A stretch of DNA of 46,598 bases, from assembly GCF_003432035.1 (NCBI RefSeq), contig NZ_QOHO01000036.1, positions 1 through 46,598 of the forward strand. Direction: 5' to 3'. Below, piece after piece: positions 17,431 to 25,623 of the stretch. The position numbers and the translations under genes were made by a program. The DNA is from Lacrimispora amygdalina. GTDB lineage: Bacteria; Bacillota; Clostridia; Lachnospirales; Lachnospiraceae. Every line of letters starts with the position of its first letter. Positions within the stretch are counted from its first letter, which is position 1. The notes below the pieces were generated by a model that saw only the letters and a list, made by a program, of their open reading frames with translations, searched no databases and was not told the DNA's origin.

Positions 17431-17889
17431 ATGAAATTATGGGAAGTGATTCTTAAGAATCAGGTTTTAGTGACTGCCGTTACCGGCTGGCTGGTGGCGC
17501 AGGTGTTAAAAACACTGATTGACCTGGCTCTTAGTAAGAGTTTTAACCCGGAGAGGCTTGTGGGATCCGGCGGTATGCCCAGCTCCCATTCCTCTACGGT
17601 TTGTGCATTGACGACCGCCGCCAGTTATCGTTATGGCGTCGGTTCTTTTGAGTTTGCCATCAGTTTTGTTCTCTCCATGATTGTAATGTATGACGCCATG
17701 GGAGTACGAAGAGAAACAGGAAAACAGGCAAAGCTGTTAAACAGTATCCTGTTAGAAAATCCCCTGAAGCTGAATGGTGAGATTTTACAGGAAAAATTAA
17801 AGGAATATGTTGGACATACTCCTCTTCAGGTTGCAGCAGGAGCCATTCTTGGCATTTTACTTGCTGTCTTTATGGCGCAATATTACTAA
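17431..17889 (+). CDS. Divergent PAP2-family (DUF212) membrane protein
   Basis: A 152-residue protein of the YuiD/DUF212 family, related to acid phosphatase/haloperoxidase (PAP2) enzymes. It has about four hydrophobic segments and the family motif GSGGMPSSHSSTVCALTTA (about residues 45-63), followed by MYDAMGVRRETGKQA and VGHTPLQV. The SSHS and GH elements resemble PAP2 phosphatase motifs, suggesting action on a lipid phosphate, although no function is proven. GGAGG at 17421-17425 sets the ATG at 17431. Confidence 0.88.
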   Translation: MKLWEVILKNQVLVTAVTGWLVAQVLKTLIDLALSKSFNPERLVGSGGMPSSHSSTVCALTTAASYRYGVGSFEFAISFVLSMIVMYDAMGVRRETGKQAKLLNSILLENPLKLNGEILQEKLKEYVGHTPLQVAAGAILGILLAVFMAQYY

Positions 17890-17929
17890 TAACAAAGAAA
17901 AATTTTGGGGAATCGTAAGAAAATAACCC

Positions 17930-17958
17930 TTGATTTCTTTAGATATCCATATTATACT
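17930..17958 (+). promoter_or_regulatory. Predicted promoter of the CmpB-like gene
   Basis: TTGATT (17930-17935), a 17-base spacer and TATACT (17953-17958). A perfect inverted repeat, TTTAACAA (17958-17965)/TTGTTAAA (17975-17982), begins at the end of the -10 and spans the likely transcription start, so it could be an operator or a 5' hairpin. Confidence 0.6.
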
Positions 17959-18000
17959 TTAACAAGTTAAAAAATTGTTAAATTTGGAGGCAAATTGGAT

Positions 18001-18558
18001 ATGTCAATTTATCACAGGATAAACTGTTTTTTCCTATTCAGCTTTCTGGGTTATCTTCTTGAATGCGCTGTACTCAGCTATGAAAATAAAAGACCGGTCT
18101 TTAATCGGGGATTTGGACACGGACCGTTCTGCATCATATATGGATTCGGATCTGTTGGGGCGACGATGCTGCTCAGCCCTTTCATTGACAGTCCGGTGCG
18201 CCTGTATTTCGCCTCTATGGTGATGGCAACTTTCATGGAGCTTGTTACGGCTTATATGATGATTAAGCTGTTTGGATCATTCTGGTGGGATTATAGCAGG
18301 AAGCCGTTTAATTACAAGGGAATTATCTGTCTGGAGAGCAGTATTGCCTGGGGATTTCTGGGTATCTTCTATTTCCGCTTTCTGAATGGATTTGTAAACC
18401 AGGCGGCAGGAATGATTCCGGATAATTTTCAGCGTATAACGGGGATGTTTTTCCTGATTTTTTATGCAACAGATTTTGTATATACTATGAGAATGCAGCT
18501 GAGAGCAGATTGTGAAGAAGATGAGTCGTCCTTAGTCGGACGTCTGAAAGTATATTAA
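18001..18558 (+). CDS. CmpB-like membrane protein (putative type IV ABC-transporter family)
   Basis: A 186-residue membrane protein with about five hydrophobic segments. The N-terminal pattern FFLFSFLGYLLECAV followed by NRGFGHGPFCIIYGFGS is the signature of Pfam's ABC_trans_CmpB group, a name with little experimental basis. AGG-rich GGAGG (17986-17990) precedes ATG 18001; an in-frame TTG at 17995 is possible. No ATP-binding partner is next to it, so a transport role is doubtful. It has its own promoter and a hairpin after it. Confidence 0.78.
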   Translation: MSIYHRINCFFLFSFLGYLLECAVLSYENKRPVFNRGFGHGPFCIIYGFGSVGATMLLSPFIDSPVRLYFASMVMATFMELVTAYMMIKLFGSFWWDYSRKPFNYKGIICLESSIAWGFLGIFYFRFLNGFVNQAAGMIPDNFQRITGMFFLIFYATDFVYTMRMQLRADCEEDESSLVGRLKVY

Positions 18559-18563
18559 AGATT

Positions 18564-18592
18564 GGCGGGATTCGTAATGGGTCCCGCCTGTT
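18564..18592 (+). terminator. Hairpin after the CmpB-like gene
   Basis: GGCGGGA (18564-18570) pairs with TCCCGCC (18582-18588), followed only by TGTTT. The stem is strong but the T-run is weak. Confidence 0.55.
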
Positions 18593-18637
18593 TGCAATTT
18601 CACGAGACTGTCAGTTTAAGAATAAGAGAGGGTACCA

Positions 18638-19234
18638 ATGATAAGTGATATTAAGATTGTGCTTGCTTCGGCATCACCAAGAAGAAAAGAACTTTTAAAC
18701 CAGGTCGGTCTGAATCCTGTTATAGAACCCAGTGGGATTGAAGAGATCATAACTACCACAATTCCAGAAGAAGCAGTAATAGAGCTGTCCCGGCAAAAAG
18801 CGGAGGATGTGGCAAAAAACCAGCTGCCGGGCACTGTCGTCATAGGAGCAGATACTGTGGTTGCTGCAGAAGGAAAGATTTTAGGAAAACCGAAGACCCA
18901 TGAAGAAGCCTTTGAGATGATTGATTCCTTTCAGGGGAAAACGCATAATGTTTTCACCGGTGTGACGCTGATCCTTTGCGGAGAGAATAAAATGACAGTC
19001 CGTTCATTTGCAGAGCAGACGGATGTTCATGTATACCCTATGACACAGGAAGAGATACGTTCCTATGCAGAGGAAGATGAGCCTATGGATAAAGCGGGTG
19101 CATATGGCATCCAGGGACGGTTTGCTGCATTTATTAAAGGGATTGACGGAGATTACAGTAATGTAGTAGGATTGCCTGTAGGACGTGTCTATCAGGAATT
19201 AAAGAAGATATGTGAGCAGGAGGAAAAAGCATGA
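18638..19234 (+). CDS. maf: Maf-family nucleotide pyrophosphatase
   Basis: Maf proteins hydrolyse dTTP, UTP or modified nucleotides to monophosphates and are linked with septum control. The N-terminal loop LASASPRRKELL, the motif VIGADTVV with catalytic Asp, and the terminal DGDYSNVVGLPVGRVYQEL are all present. The length, 198, is typical. GAGAGGG precedes the ATG. The stop overlaps the start of the HAD gene by four bases, and four genes follow as an apparent operon. Confidence 0.94.
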   Translation: MISDIKIVLASASPRRKELLNQVGLNPVIEPSGIEEIITTTIPEEAVIELSRQKAEDVAKNQLPGTVVIGADTVVAAEGKILGKPKTHEEAFEMIDSFQGKTHNVFTGVTLILCGENKMTVRSFAEQTDVHVYPMTQEEIRSYAEEDEPMDKAGAYGIQGRFAAFIKGIDGDYSNVVGLPVGRVYQELKKICEQEEKA

Positions 19235-20016
19235 TTAAACTGATTGCATCAGATATTGACGGAACGCTGGTACCGGACGGAGGCTATGAGGTGCCGGCCG
19301 AGCTTCATGAAGTGATTCTGAAATTACGGGCAAAGGGAATTCAGTTTGCCGCTGCAAGCGGAAGACAGTGGGCAAGTATTGAATCCATTTTCGATCCGGT
19401 GAAAGAAAAAATATTCTATCTTTCTGACAATGGTGCTTACATAGGCTGTCATGGCAGAAATCTGTTTCTAAATCCAATAGAACGAAAGACGGTTATGGAT
19501 ATGGTGGATGATGTCAGGGGGATGGAAGGGCTTGAGGTCATGCTGAGCGGCCCTGATGTGGTTTACTTAGAGACGAAAGACCGGGATTTTATTGACTGGC
19601 TGGTAAACGGATACAAATTCCGTGTGGAAATGGTGGATGATTTAACAAAAGTTCAGTCCGAATTTATCAAAATAAGCGTTTACCGGAAAACAGATGTGGA
19701 AACCCATACCAGACATTTGAGAGAAAAATATGGAGACCGGTTAAAGATCACCATAGCCGGAGACATGTGGATGGACTGTATGAGACCGGGAACGAATAAA
19801 GGTGAGGCAGTAAAGCTTTTGCAGGAAAGCCTTTCCATTACACCGGAAGAGACCATGGCATTCGGCGATCAGTTAAATGATATTGAGATGTTAAATCAGG
19901 CATATTACAGCTTTGCTGTAGGCAATGCCAGAAAAGAAGTAAAACAGGCAGCACGTTTTCAGACCGATACGAATTTGAATCAGGGCGTATTAAAGATACT
20001 GAAGCTGCTTTTATAA
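19231..20016 (+). CDS. Cof-type HAD-superfamily phosphatase
   Basis: A 261-residue HAD hydrolase of the Cof/YidA (IIB cap) type, which dephosphorylates small sugar phosphates or cofactors. Motif I is SDIDGTLVPDG (nucleophile D8), motif II lies in FAAASGRQW, motif III includes the lysine of TNKGEAVK, and motif IV is FGDQLNDIEML. The substrate cannot be predicted. It overlaps maf (ATGA) and lies 15 bases before the foldase gene. Confidence 0.92.
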   Translation: MIKLIASDIDGTLVPDGGYEVPAELHEVILKLRAKGIQFAAASGRQWASIESIFDPVKEKIFYLSDNGAYIGCHGRNLFLNPIERKTVMDMVDDVRGMEGLEVMLSGPDVVYLETKDRDFIDWLVNGYKFRVEMVDDLTKVQSEFIKISVYRKTDVETHTRHLREKYGDRLKITIAGDMWMDCMRPGTNKGEAVKLLQESLSITPEETMAFGDQLNDIEMLNQAYYSFAVGNARKEVKQAARFQTDTNLNQGVLKILKLLL

Positions 20017-20031
20017 GAAAGAGGGGTGCGT

Positions 20032-21003
20032 ATGAAGAATCTGCGCAGATATTGGGGAAGACTCCTTTTGATTGCGGCGGCAGTATCCGCCATGCTTTCC
20101 GGCTGCAAGACGGAGATTCCCCTTGTATCGGAAATTAAGGATACGAAGCTTTACACTCTGCCCCAGTCCATGATCATTCTGACGACGGAGAGAAATAAAT
20201 ATCAACAGCTTTATACCAGTCAGATCTGGGGAGTGGAACTTCCTGGCGGCCAGACCTTTGAAACCTATCTGATGGATCAGGTAAAAGAATTCCTTCAGGA
20301 GATGAAGATGATGAATCTTCTTGCTGAGAGTAAGGGAGTGACGCTGACGAGCGGGGAAAAGGAAGAGGTACGCAAGGCTGCGGAGGAATATTATAATTCG
20401 CTGACTCCCGATGATATTGCATATATGGGAGTGAACCAGTCAGATGTGAAAACCATGTATGAGGAATATTATCTGTCGAATAAAGTAGTGGTGGAGCTGA
20501 CCAGGGATATGAATCTGGAGATCAGTGACAGTGAAGCCAAGGTAATTGTTGTGGAAGAGATTGTGATGTCAGATAAGGCGGCGGCTGAAGAAGTTCTTTT
20601 AAAGACAAAGGAGCAGGGCGCTGATTTTTCGGCGATTGCCAGAGAATACTCACAAGATGGCACCATCGAGCGTAAGCTTGGAAGAGGAGAGAAGCCGGGA
20701 GCATTGGAAGATGCGGCTTTTCGGCTGGCTGCAGGCGAGATCAGCCAGGTGACTGAATATGAGGGGAAATATTATATTATCCGGTGTGTCAGCGATTATG
20801 ATGAGGCTGCGACCCAGGAACGAAAGACCGGTTTATATACCAGCCGGAAGAAAGAGGCATTTGACCAGATCTATGCCCGGTTTAAGCAGGACAATGCAGT
20901 TACATTCAGCAATGACACTTGGAAGGGTCTTAAATTCTCCAAAGAAGATAAAACCACAACCGCCAGCTTTTTTGAAATATACAAAAAGCATTTTCCAGAT
21001 TGA
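20032..21003 (+). CDS. PrsA-like foldase lipoprotein (parvulin peptidyl-prolyl isomerase)
   Basis: An extracytoplasmic folding factor anchored by lipid. The signal peptide has basic start residues, a hydrophobic core and the lipobox MLSGC with the lipidated Cys at residue 25. A SurA-N-like helical region follows, and a parvulin domain lies at about residues 170-265 (GADFSAIAREYSQDG, then GALEDAAFRLAAGEISQV). The length of 323 fits PrsA proteins. GAGGGG at 20021-20026 supports ATG 20032; an in-frame GTG lies at 20026. It helps exported proteins fold at the outer face of the membrane. Confidence 0.88.
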   Translation: MKNLRRYWGRLLLIAAAVSAMLSGCKTEIPLVSEIKDTKLYTLPQSMIILTTERNKYQQLYTSQIWGVELPGGQTFETYLMDQVKEFLQEMKMMNLLAESKGVTLTSGEKEEVRKAAEEYYNSLTPDDIAYMGVNQSDVKTMYEEYYLSNKVVVELTRDMNLEISDSEAKVIVVEEIVMSDKAAAEEVLLKTKEQGADFSAIAREYSQDGTIERKLGRGEKPGALEDAAFRLAAGEISQVTEYEGKYYIIRCVSDYDEAATQERKTGLYTSRKKEAFDQIYARFKQDNAVTFSNDTWKGLKFSKEDKTTTASFFEIYKKHFPD

Positions 21004-21031
21004 GTCATAAGGAAGGAAGAGTAGGACACCA

Positions 21032-21265
21032 ATGAAGCAGGAAGAGATTCGCAGTGGGAATAAACGCAGCCGCAGGCGGAAGGGAAAACGCGGACAGCAA
21101 CTGTTTACGAAAGGCATCATGCTTTTATTATTCTTTCTGCTTTTGGTTATGCTGACTGCAGGAGGGGTGTTTGGATACCGTTACATTCAGGGGGACAAAA
21201 CTTCTCCTGAAACCCTGGAATCCAGCAGGGAGGTATTGCCGGAAACCATGGGGCAGCTTCCATAA
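21032..21265 (+). CDS. Small single-pass membrane protein of unknown function
   Basis: A 77-residue protein: a strongly basic N-terminus (RSRRRKGKRG), one hydrophobic segment at about residues 29-49, then a short Ser/Glu/Thr-rich tail. By the positive-inside rule the tail would be outside. It has no recognisable domain. It follows the foldase gene by 28 bases with GGAAGGAAGAG upstream, and its stop codon overlaps the terminator, so it looks like a real last gene of the maf operon. Confidence 0.65.
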   Translation: MKQEEIRSGNKRSRRRKGKRGQQLFTKGIMLLLFFLLLVMLTAGGVFGYRYIQGDKTSPETLESSREVLPETMGQLP

Positions 21266-21306
21266 AAAAAGGAAATCAGCCGGTTTATGGCTGATTTCCT
21301 TTTTTT
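21264..21306. terminator. Bidirectional terminator between the small membrane protein and the M18 peptidase
   Basis: GGAAATCAGCC (21271-21281) pairs perfectly with GGCTGATTTCC (21289-21299), flanked by A7 and T7, so it serves both converging genes. Confidence 0.9.
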
Positions 21307-22591
21307 AAGCGTGAAAGAAGGCTTCTGCCAGTCTGACAAGTGCTTCCTGGTCTTTGACACCCATAAGCTCTCTGGCTGAATGCATGGCAAGCATGGGAAC
21401 ACCTACATCCACTGTGCGTATGGTCAGAAGGGCAGAAGAAATGCTTCCCAGAGTAGAGCCGCCTTTTACATCGGAACGGTTTGAAAACTTCTTATAAGGT
21501 ATGTCAGAGGCGCGGCAGATGCCTTCGATCACGCCTGTACTGGAGGCATCGGTTGCATAGGCCTGACTTGATGCCAGTTTAATGGCTACTCCGTCTCCCA
21601 TCATGATCTGATTCTTTATATCACATTTTTCTGCGTGGTTTGGATGAATGGCATGAGCCACATCCATGGAGAGAAGAAATCCGCTTAGCAGAGCATTCAG
21701 AAAATCGGTTCTCGTATATCCAAGGGATGCGTAAATCTTTTCCAGAATATGTTCGGTCAGTGCGGAAGCAGCTCCCTGTTTTGTGTGGCTTCCGATTTCC
21801 TCGTTGTCATACAGGGCAATGGCGTGGATTCCACCCTTGTTTGTATCTGCAAGAATGCCGCTTAAGCATGCACAGACGGAAGTGATATTATCCAGTCTGG
21901 GTGCGGAGTAAAATTCGTTTTGCAGACCAAGTGTGGTTCCTGACTCATAATTGTAAATGCAGATTTCATAATCCAGAATGTCCTCTTTCTTTACACCTGC
22001 TTCTTTTGCTAGGGCATCGATAAAAAAGCTGTCTTTGTTTAACTCATCTGTGATCCGGGCTATGAGTGGAAGCATGTCCACCTGGGCATTTAAGGCAACT
22101 CCTTCATTGGCATTGCGGTTCATATGTATGGCCAGATTGGGAATAGTAAGAACAGGACGGGAAAAATCAACAAAGATTGTTCTGGGCTTCATGAGCGTAT
22201 CGCCTGTTACGCTTACCTTGCCTGCCATGGATAAGGGACGGTCAAACCATGTGCCTAAGAGAGGTCCTCCATAAACCTCCACATTTAACTTTCCATATTC
22301 CAGGGAGGTTACTTCCGGAGAAGGTTTTACTTTTAAACAGGGCCAGTCCGTATGGGAGGCTGCCAGCTTAAGGCATGGGGTATCTCCCAGCTCGCTGCCT
22401 ACGGTAAATGCGATTAAGGTGGAGTCGAATGCGTTTATATAATAGGAACCGCCCTGTTTTAATTCCCAGGACTCTGCTAAAGGCAGCTCTTTAAATCCAC
22501 TGGCAGTAAGCTGACCGGCAGCCGCCAGAATGCAGTGATAGGGAGAAACGGATGCGGCAATCAGTTCTTCCAGCTGTTTCATATGATTCAT
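21305..22591 (-). CDS. M18-family aminopeptidase
   Basis: A cytoplasmic zinc aminopeptidase of the ApeB/aspartyl-aminopeptidase type that removes N-terminal residues from peptides. Metal-binding positions are seen in AASHTDWPCLKVKP (first His), ALYDNEEIGSHTKQGA (Glu pair) and MDVAHAIHPNHAEKCD. The end carries VPMLAMHSARELMGVKD. Length 428 is normal. A TATAAT (22653-22648) upstream with a weak -35 is the likely promoter; just downstream of it is an inverted repeat GGTTTC/GAAACC (22621-22638) that might be an operator. Confidence 0.93.
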   Translation of the reverse strand: MNHMKQLEELIAASVSPYHCILAAAGQLTASGFKELPLAESWELKQGGSYYINAFDSTLIAFTVGSELGDTPCLKLAASHTDWPCLKVKPSPEVTSLEYGKLNVEVYGGPLLGTWFDRPLSMAGKVSVTGDTLMKPRTIFVDFSRPVLTIPNLAIHMNRNANEGVALNAQVDMLPLIARITDELNKDSFFIDALAKEAGVKKEDILDYEICIYNYESGTTLGLQNEFYSAPRLDNITSVCACLSGILADTNKGGIHAIALYDNEEIGSHTKQGAASALTEHILEKIYASLGYTRTDFLNALLSGFLLSMDVAHAIHPNHAEKCDIKNQIMMGDGVAIKLASSQAYATDASSTGVIEGICRASDIPYKKFSNRSDVKGGSTLGSISSALLTIRTVDVGVPMLAMHSARELMGVKDQEALVRLAEAFFHA

Positions 22592-22717
22592 ATCATTATC
22601 CTCTTTTCTGATGTCCTATTGGTTTCCTGTTTGAAACCGGTGAATCTATTATAGCATAGAAGACTGTGGTTTGGAATACCGGGAGAGTGTGAGATATTGA
22701 GGGGGAGAAATCCTGCG

Positions 22718-22747
22718 TTGACATTGGAAGAGTATCCGTTGTATAGT
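22718..22747 (+). promoter_or_regulatory. Predicted promoter of the DUF5721 gene
   Basis: A perfect -35 TTGACA (22718-22723) is 18 bases from TATAGT (22742-22747). Confidence 0.55.
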
Positions 22748-22781
22748 TAACGGAGAAAATAAGGACGGGGAGAATGAAACC

Positions 22782-23279
22782 ATGATTGCGCTGAATATAG
22801 AAGAGATGAAGCCTTTTACCACCAAGCTGTTTGTAGGAGAAGTCTTTGACCGGTTTCTTGTAAAAGAGGCTTCTGTTACCACCTTTAATACATTTACCAT
22901 TGACGGAGCCATACGGTCCGGCTATTATACAGCGGAAGAGAAGGAAGCACTGAACCTGGGGGAGCTGTCTACCTGGGCCATGATGAAGCCATTTTGTTTT
23001 TCCCTGATAAAAGGGAAACGGCTGCCTGGAAGCTTTAAGATTGTCATGCAGATGCCAAAAGAAGAAACGCAGCGTTTCCTTTCTGAAAGAAGTATTTCCT
23101 TAACCACCAATGAGGTTAAGGGACTGTATATTAATATAAGATACGAGGAAGACCGCCTGACCTGTGTGACAGGAACCTCGGTTTCTGTTTTTACCCTGGA
23201 TAAGACGTTAGATCAGGAATGGGACCAGGCATTTAAGGAGTTTTTAAAACAAAACCAGATCGTTTATCTGGAAGAATAA
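22782..23279 (+). CDS. DUF5721-family protein
   Basis: A 165-residue soluble protein that I recognise as a small clostridial family (DUF5721) of unknown function; it begins with a characteristic ALNIEEMKPFTTKLF and has FDRFLVKEASVTTFNTFTID. No catalytic motif, membrane segment or signal peptide is visible. It is monocistronic, with its own promoter and terminator. Its role is unknown. Confidence 0.75.
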   Translation: MIALNIEEMKPFTTKLFVGEVFDRFLVKEASVTTFNTFTIDGAIRSGYYTAEEKEALNLGELSTWAMMKPFCFSLIKGKRLPGSFKIVMQMPKEETQRFLSERSISLTTNEVKGLYINIRYEEDRLTCVTGTSVSVFTLDKTLDQEWDQAFKEFLKQNQIVYLEE

Positions 23280-23283
23280 TATT

Positions 23284-23315
23284 ATCAGCACTCAAACGGT
23301 TTGAGTGCTGATTTT
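23284..23315 (+). terminator. Terminator after the DUF5721 gene
   Basis: ATCAGCACTCAAA (23284-23296) pairs perfectly with TTTGAGTGCTGAT (23300-23312) across a CGG loop, followed by a short T-run. The htpG promoter begins four bases later. Confidence 0.8.
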
Positions 23316-23318
23316 CTA

Positions 23319-23347
23319 TTGACATTTCCATTTCTGCGTATTAAAAT
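23319..23347 (+). promoter_or_regulatory. Predicted promoter of htpG
   Basis: A perfect TTGACA (23319-23324), 17 bases, then TAAAAT (23342-23347). A further TATAAT lies at 23360-23365. Confidence 0.65.
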
Positions 23348-23374
23348 ACTCTTTGCAGGTATAATTTGTAAAAA

Positions 23375-23393
23375 TTCCATGATGGTCATGGAA
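23375..23393. repeat. Perfect inverted repeat in the htpG leader
   Basis: TTCCATGA and TCATGGAA are exact reverse complements separated by TGG. It lies between the promoter and the htpG ribosome site. It does not match the CIRCE element. It may be an operator or a small 5' hairpin. Confidence 0.55.
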
Positions 23394-23428
23394 CAAAAAT
23401 AGAAAAAGAGAGTAAGGAGTGTTCTGAT

Positions 23429-25432
23429 ATGGCAAAAACAGGAAGCTTAACAATCAACAGCGAAAACATTTTCCCGATTATTAAAAAGTGGTTGTACTCA
23501 GACCATGACATTTTCTACCGTGAGCTGGTGTCCAACGGAAGCGATGCCATCACAAAGCTGAAAAAGCTTGATATCATGGGTGAATGGCAGAAGCCGGATG
23601 ATCTGGAGTTTAAGATTGAAGTGATTACGGATTCCAATGAAAAGACCATTACCTTTAAAGATAACGGTATCGGTATGACCATGGAGGAAGTGGATGAATA
23701 CATCAATCAGATCGCTTTTTCCGGAGCTAAGGATTTCCTTGAGAAGTATAAGGACAAGACCAATGAAGACCAGATTATCGGACATTTCGGACTTGGTTTT
23801 TACTCAGCTTTTATGGTTGCAGATAAAGTTACGATCGATACGAAGTCCTATAAAGAGGGATCCGTTCCCGTTCACTGGGAGTCTGACGGCGGTACGGAAT
23901 TTGAGATGGAAGAAGGGGATAAAGAGGAATTCGGTACTACCATTAAGCTATATCTCAATGAAGACTGCCTTGAGTTCTGTAATGAATACAGGGCCAGAGA
24001 GGTTTTAGAGAAATACTGTTCCTTTATGCCTGTTGCAATTTATCTGTCCAATTTATCGGCAGAGCCTCAGTTTGAGACCATTGAAAAGGAAGAACTGACT
24101 GATAAGGATACTGTGGTTGAGACCATTGTTGAGGAAGCAAAAACAGAGGAAGTGGAGAAAGAAAACGGGGAAAAGGAAACCGTAGAGGTTTCTCCTGCCA
24201 AAGAAAAATACAAGATTAAAAAGCGTCCGGTTGCAGTCAATGATACTAACCCTCTGTGGAATAAGCATCCCAATGACTGCTCCGAAGAGGATTACAAGGG
24301 CTTTTACCGCAAGGTATTCCATGATTACAAGGAACCGTTATTCTGGATTCATTTAAATATGGATTATCCGTTTAACTTAAAGGGAATTCTCTATTTCCCC
24401 AAGCTTAACTTAAATTATGACAGCCTGGATGGAACCATTAAGCTGTACAATAACCAGGTATTTATTGCAGATAATATCAAGGAAGTAATACCGGAATTCT
24501 TAATGCTCTTAAAGGGAGTGATTGACTGCCCGGATCTTCCGCTGAATGTATCAAGAAGTGCACTGCAGAATGACGGCTTTGTAAAGAAAATTTCAGACTA
24601 CATCACAAAGAAGGTAGCGGATAAGCTGACCGGTATGTTTAAGACAGATCGTGAAAATTATGAGAAATACTGGGCAGATATCAATCCATTTATCAAATTC
24701 GGCTGCTTAAAAGATGAGAAATTTGCGGAAAAGATCAATGATTCCCTTCTCTTTAAGAACCTGGAAGGAAAGTATTTGACACTGGCAGACTGTCTGGAAG
24801 AGAATAAGGAAAAGCATGAAAACCGCGTATTTTACATTACAAATGAAAAGGAACAGAGCCAGTACATTAACCTCTTTAAAGAAGCAGGTCTGGATGCGGT
24901 ATATTTAACAGAGAACATCGATAACCCGTTTGTGGGATATTTAGAGCAGAAGAATGAAAACGTGAAGTTTTTATGCATTAACTCTGACTTATCTGATATT
25001 TTCAAAGAAGAGGTAACGGAAGAGGATAAAGAAGCCATGAAGTCTGATGTGGAAGCACTGACTGAGCTTTTCCGCAAGGCTTTAAATAAGGAGAATTTAG
25101 AGGTTAAAGTTGAGAAGTTAAAGAACGACTCCGTATCTTCCATGATCACTGTTTCTGAAGAATCAAGACGTATGCAGGAGATGATGAAGATGTACACCAT
25201 GCCTGGTATGGATGCCTCCCTTTTTGGAGCAGGCGGCGAAACTCTGGTTCTTAATTATAACAACAAGCTGGTTCAGTATGTGTTAGGCCACAGGGATGGA
25301 GCTCATACCAATGCGATTTGTGAACAGCTTTACGATCTGGCCGCTTTAAGCCACGGATCCCTGACACCGGAGCGTATGACAGGCTTTATTGCAAGAAGCA
25401 ATGAGCTTATGTTAGTAATGGCTGAAGAATAA
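23429..25432 (+). CDS. htpG: Hsp90-family chaperone HtpG
   Basis: An ATP-driven dimeric chaperone. The N-terminal GHKL ATPase domain shows FYRELVSNGSDAITKLK, FKDNGIGMT and HFGLGFYSAFMVADKV. The middle domain has the catalytic-loop region SRSALQNDG preceded by DCPDLPLNV, and the C-terminal dimerisation part ends near residue 667. It is somewhat longer than the ~620-640 usual, mostly from a charged Glu/Lys-rich linker at about residues 220-265. AAGGAGTGT precedes the ATG. It is transcribed alone. Confidence 0.97.
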   Translation: MAKTGSLTINSENIFPIIKKWLYSDHDIFYRELVSNGSDAITKLKKLDIMGEWQKPDDLEFKIEVITDSNEKTITFKDNGIGMTMEEVDEYINQIAFSGAKDFLEKYKDKTNEDQIIGHFGLGFYSAFMVADKVTIDTKSYKEGSVPVHWESDGGTEFEMEEGDKEEFGTTIKLYLNEDCLEFCNEYRAREVLEKYCSFMPVAIYLSNLSAEPQFETIEKEELTDKDTVVETIVEEAKTEEVEKENGEKETVEVSPAKEKYKIKKRPVAVNDTNPLWNKHPNDCSEEDYKGFYRKVFHDYKEPLFWIHLNMDYPFNLKGILYFPKLNLNYDSLDGTIKLYNNQVFIADNIKEVIPEFLMLLKGVIDCPDLPLNVSRSALQNDGFVKKISDYITKKVADKLTGMFKTDRENYEKYWADINPFIKFGCLKDEKFAEKINDSLLFKNLEGKYLTLADCLEENKEKHENRVFYITNEKEQSQYINLFKEAGLDAVYLTENIDNPFVGYLEQKNENVKFLCINSDLSDIFKEEVTEEDKEAMKSDVEALTELFRKALNKENLEVKVEKLKNDSVSSMITVSEESRRMQEMMKMYTMPGMDASLFGAGGETLVLNYNNKLVQYVLGHRDGAHTNAICEQLYDLAALSHGSLTPERMTGFIARSNELMLVMAEE

Positions 25433-25465
25433 TAGAGTTAAGTTTCACAAGGAATCATAAAATAG

Positions 25466-25527
25466 ATGGATGGCAAAAACAGCAGGTCTTCAAATGGAAG
25501 GCAGCTGTTTTTGCCATCCATTTTTTT
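25466..25527 (+). terminator. Strong terminator after htpG
   Basis: An 18-base left arm (25466-25483) is the exact reverse complement of 25504-25521, followed by T7. Confidence 0.92.
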
Positions 25528-25540
25528 CATATTAATTCTA

Positions 25541-25569
25541 TTGACAGACGAACTTTGTTTCTCTATAAT
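25541..25569 (+). promoter_or_regulatory. Consensus promoter of the degV gene
   Basis: TTGACA (25541-25546), 17-base spacer, TATAAT (25564-25569): both hexamers are perfect. Confidence 0.85.
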
Positions 25570-25623
25570 ATATAGTAATGAATACTACATGATAAGTTTC
25601 GTGCCAGGAGGAAAAATATAGAT

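Noticed and set aside
23375-23393. CIRCE heat-shock operator at htpG
   Set aside because: The repeat is a different sequence with a three-base centre, so it was recorded as an unassigned inverted repeat instead.
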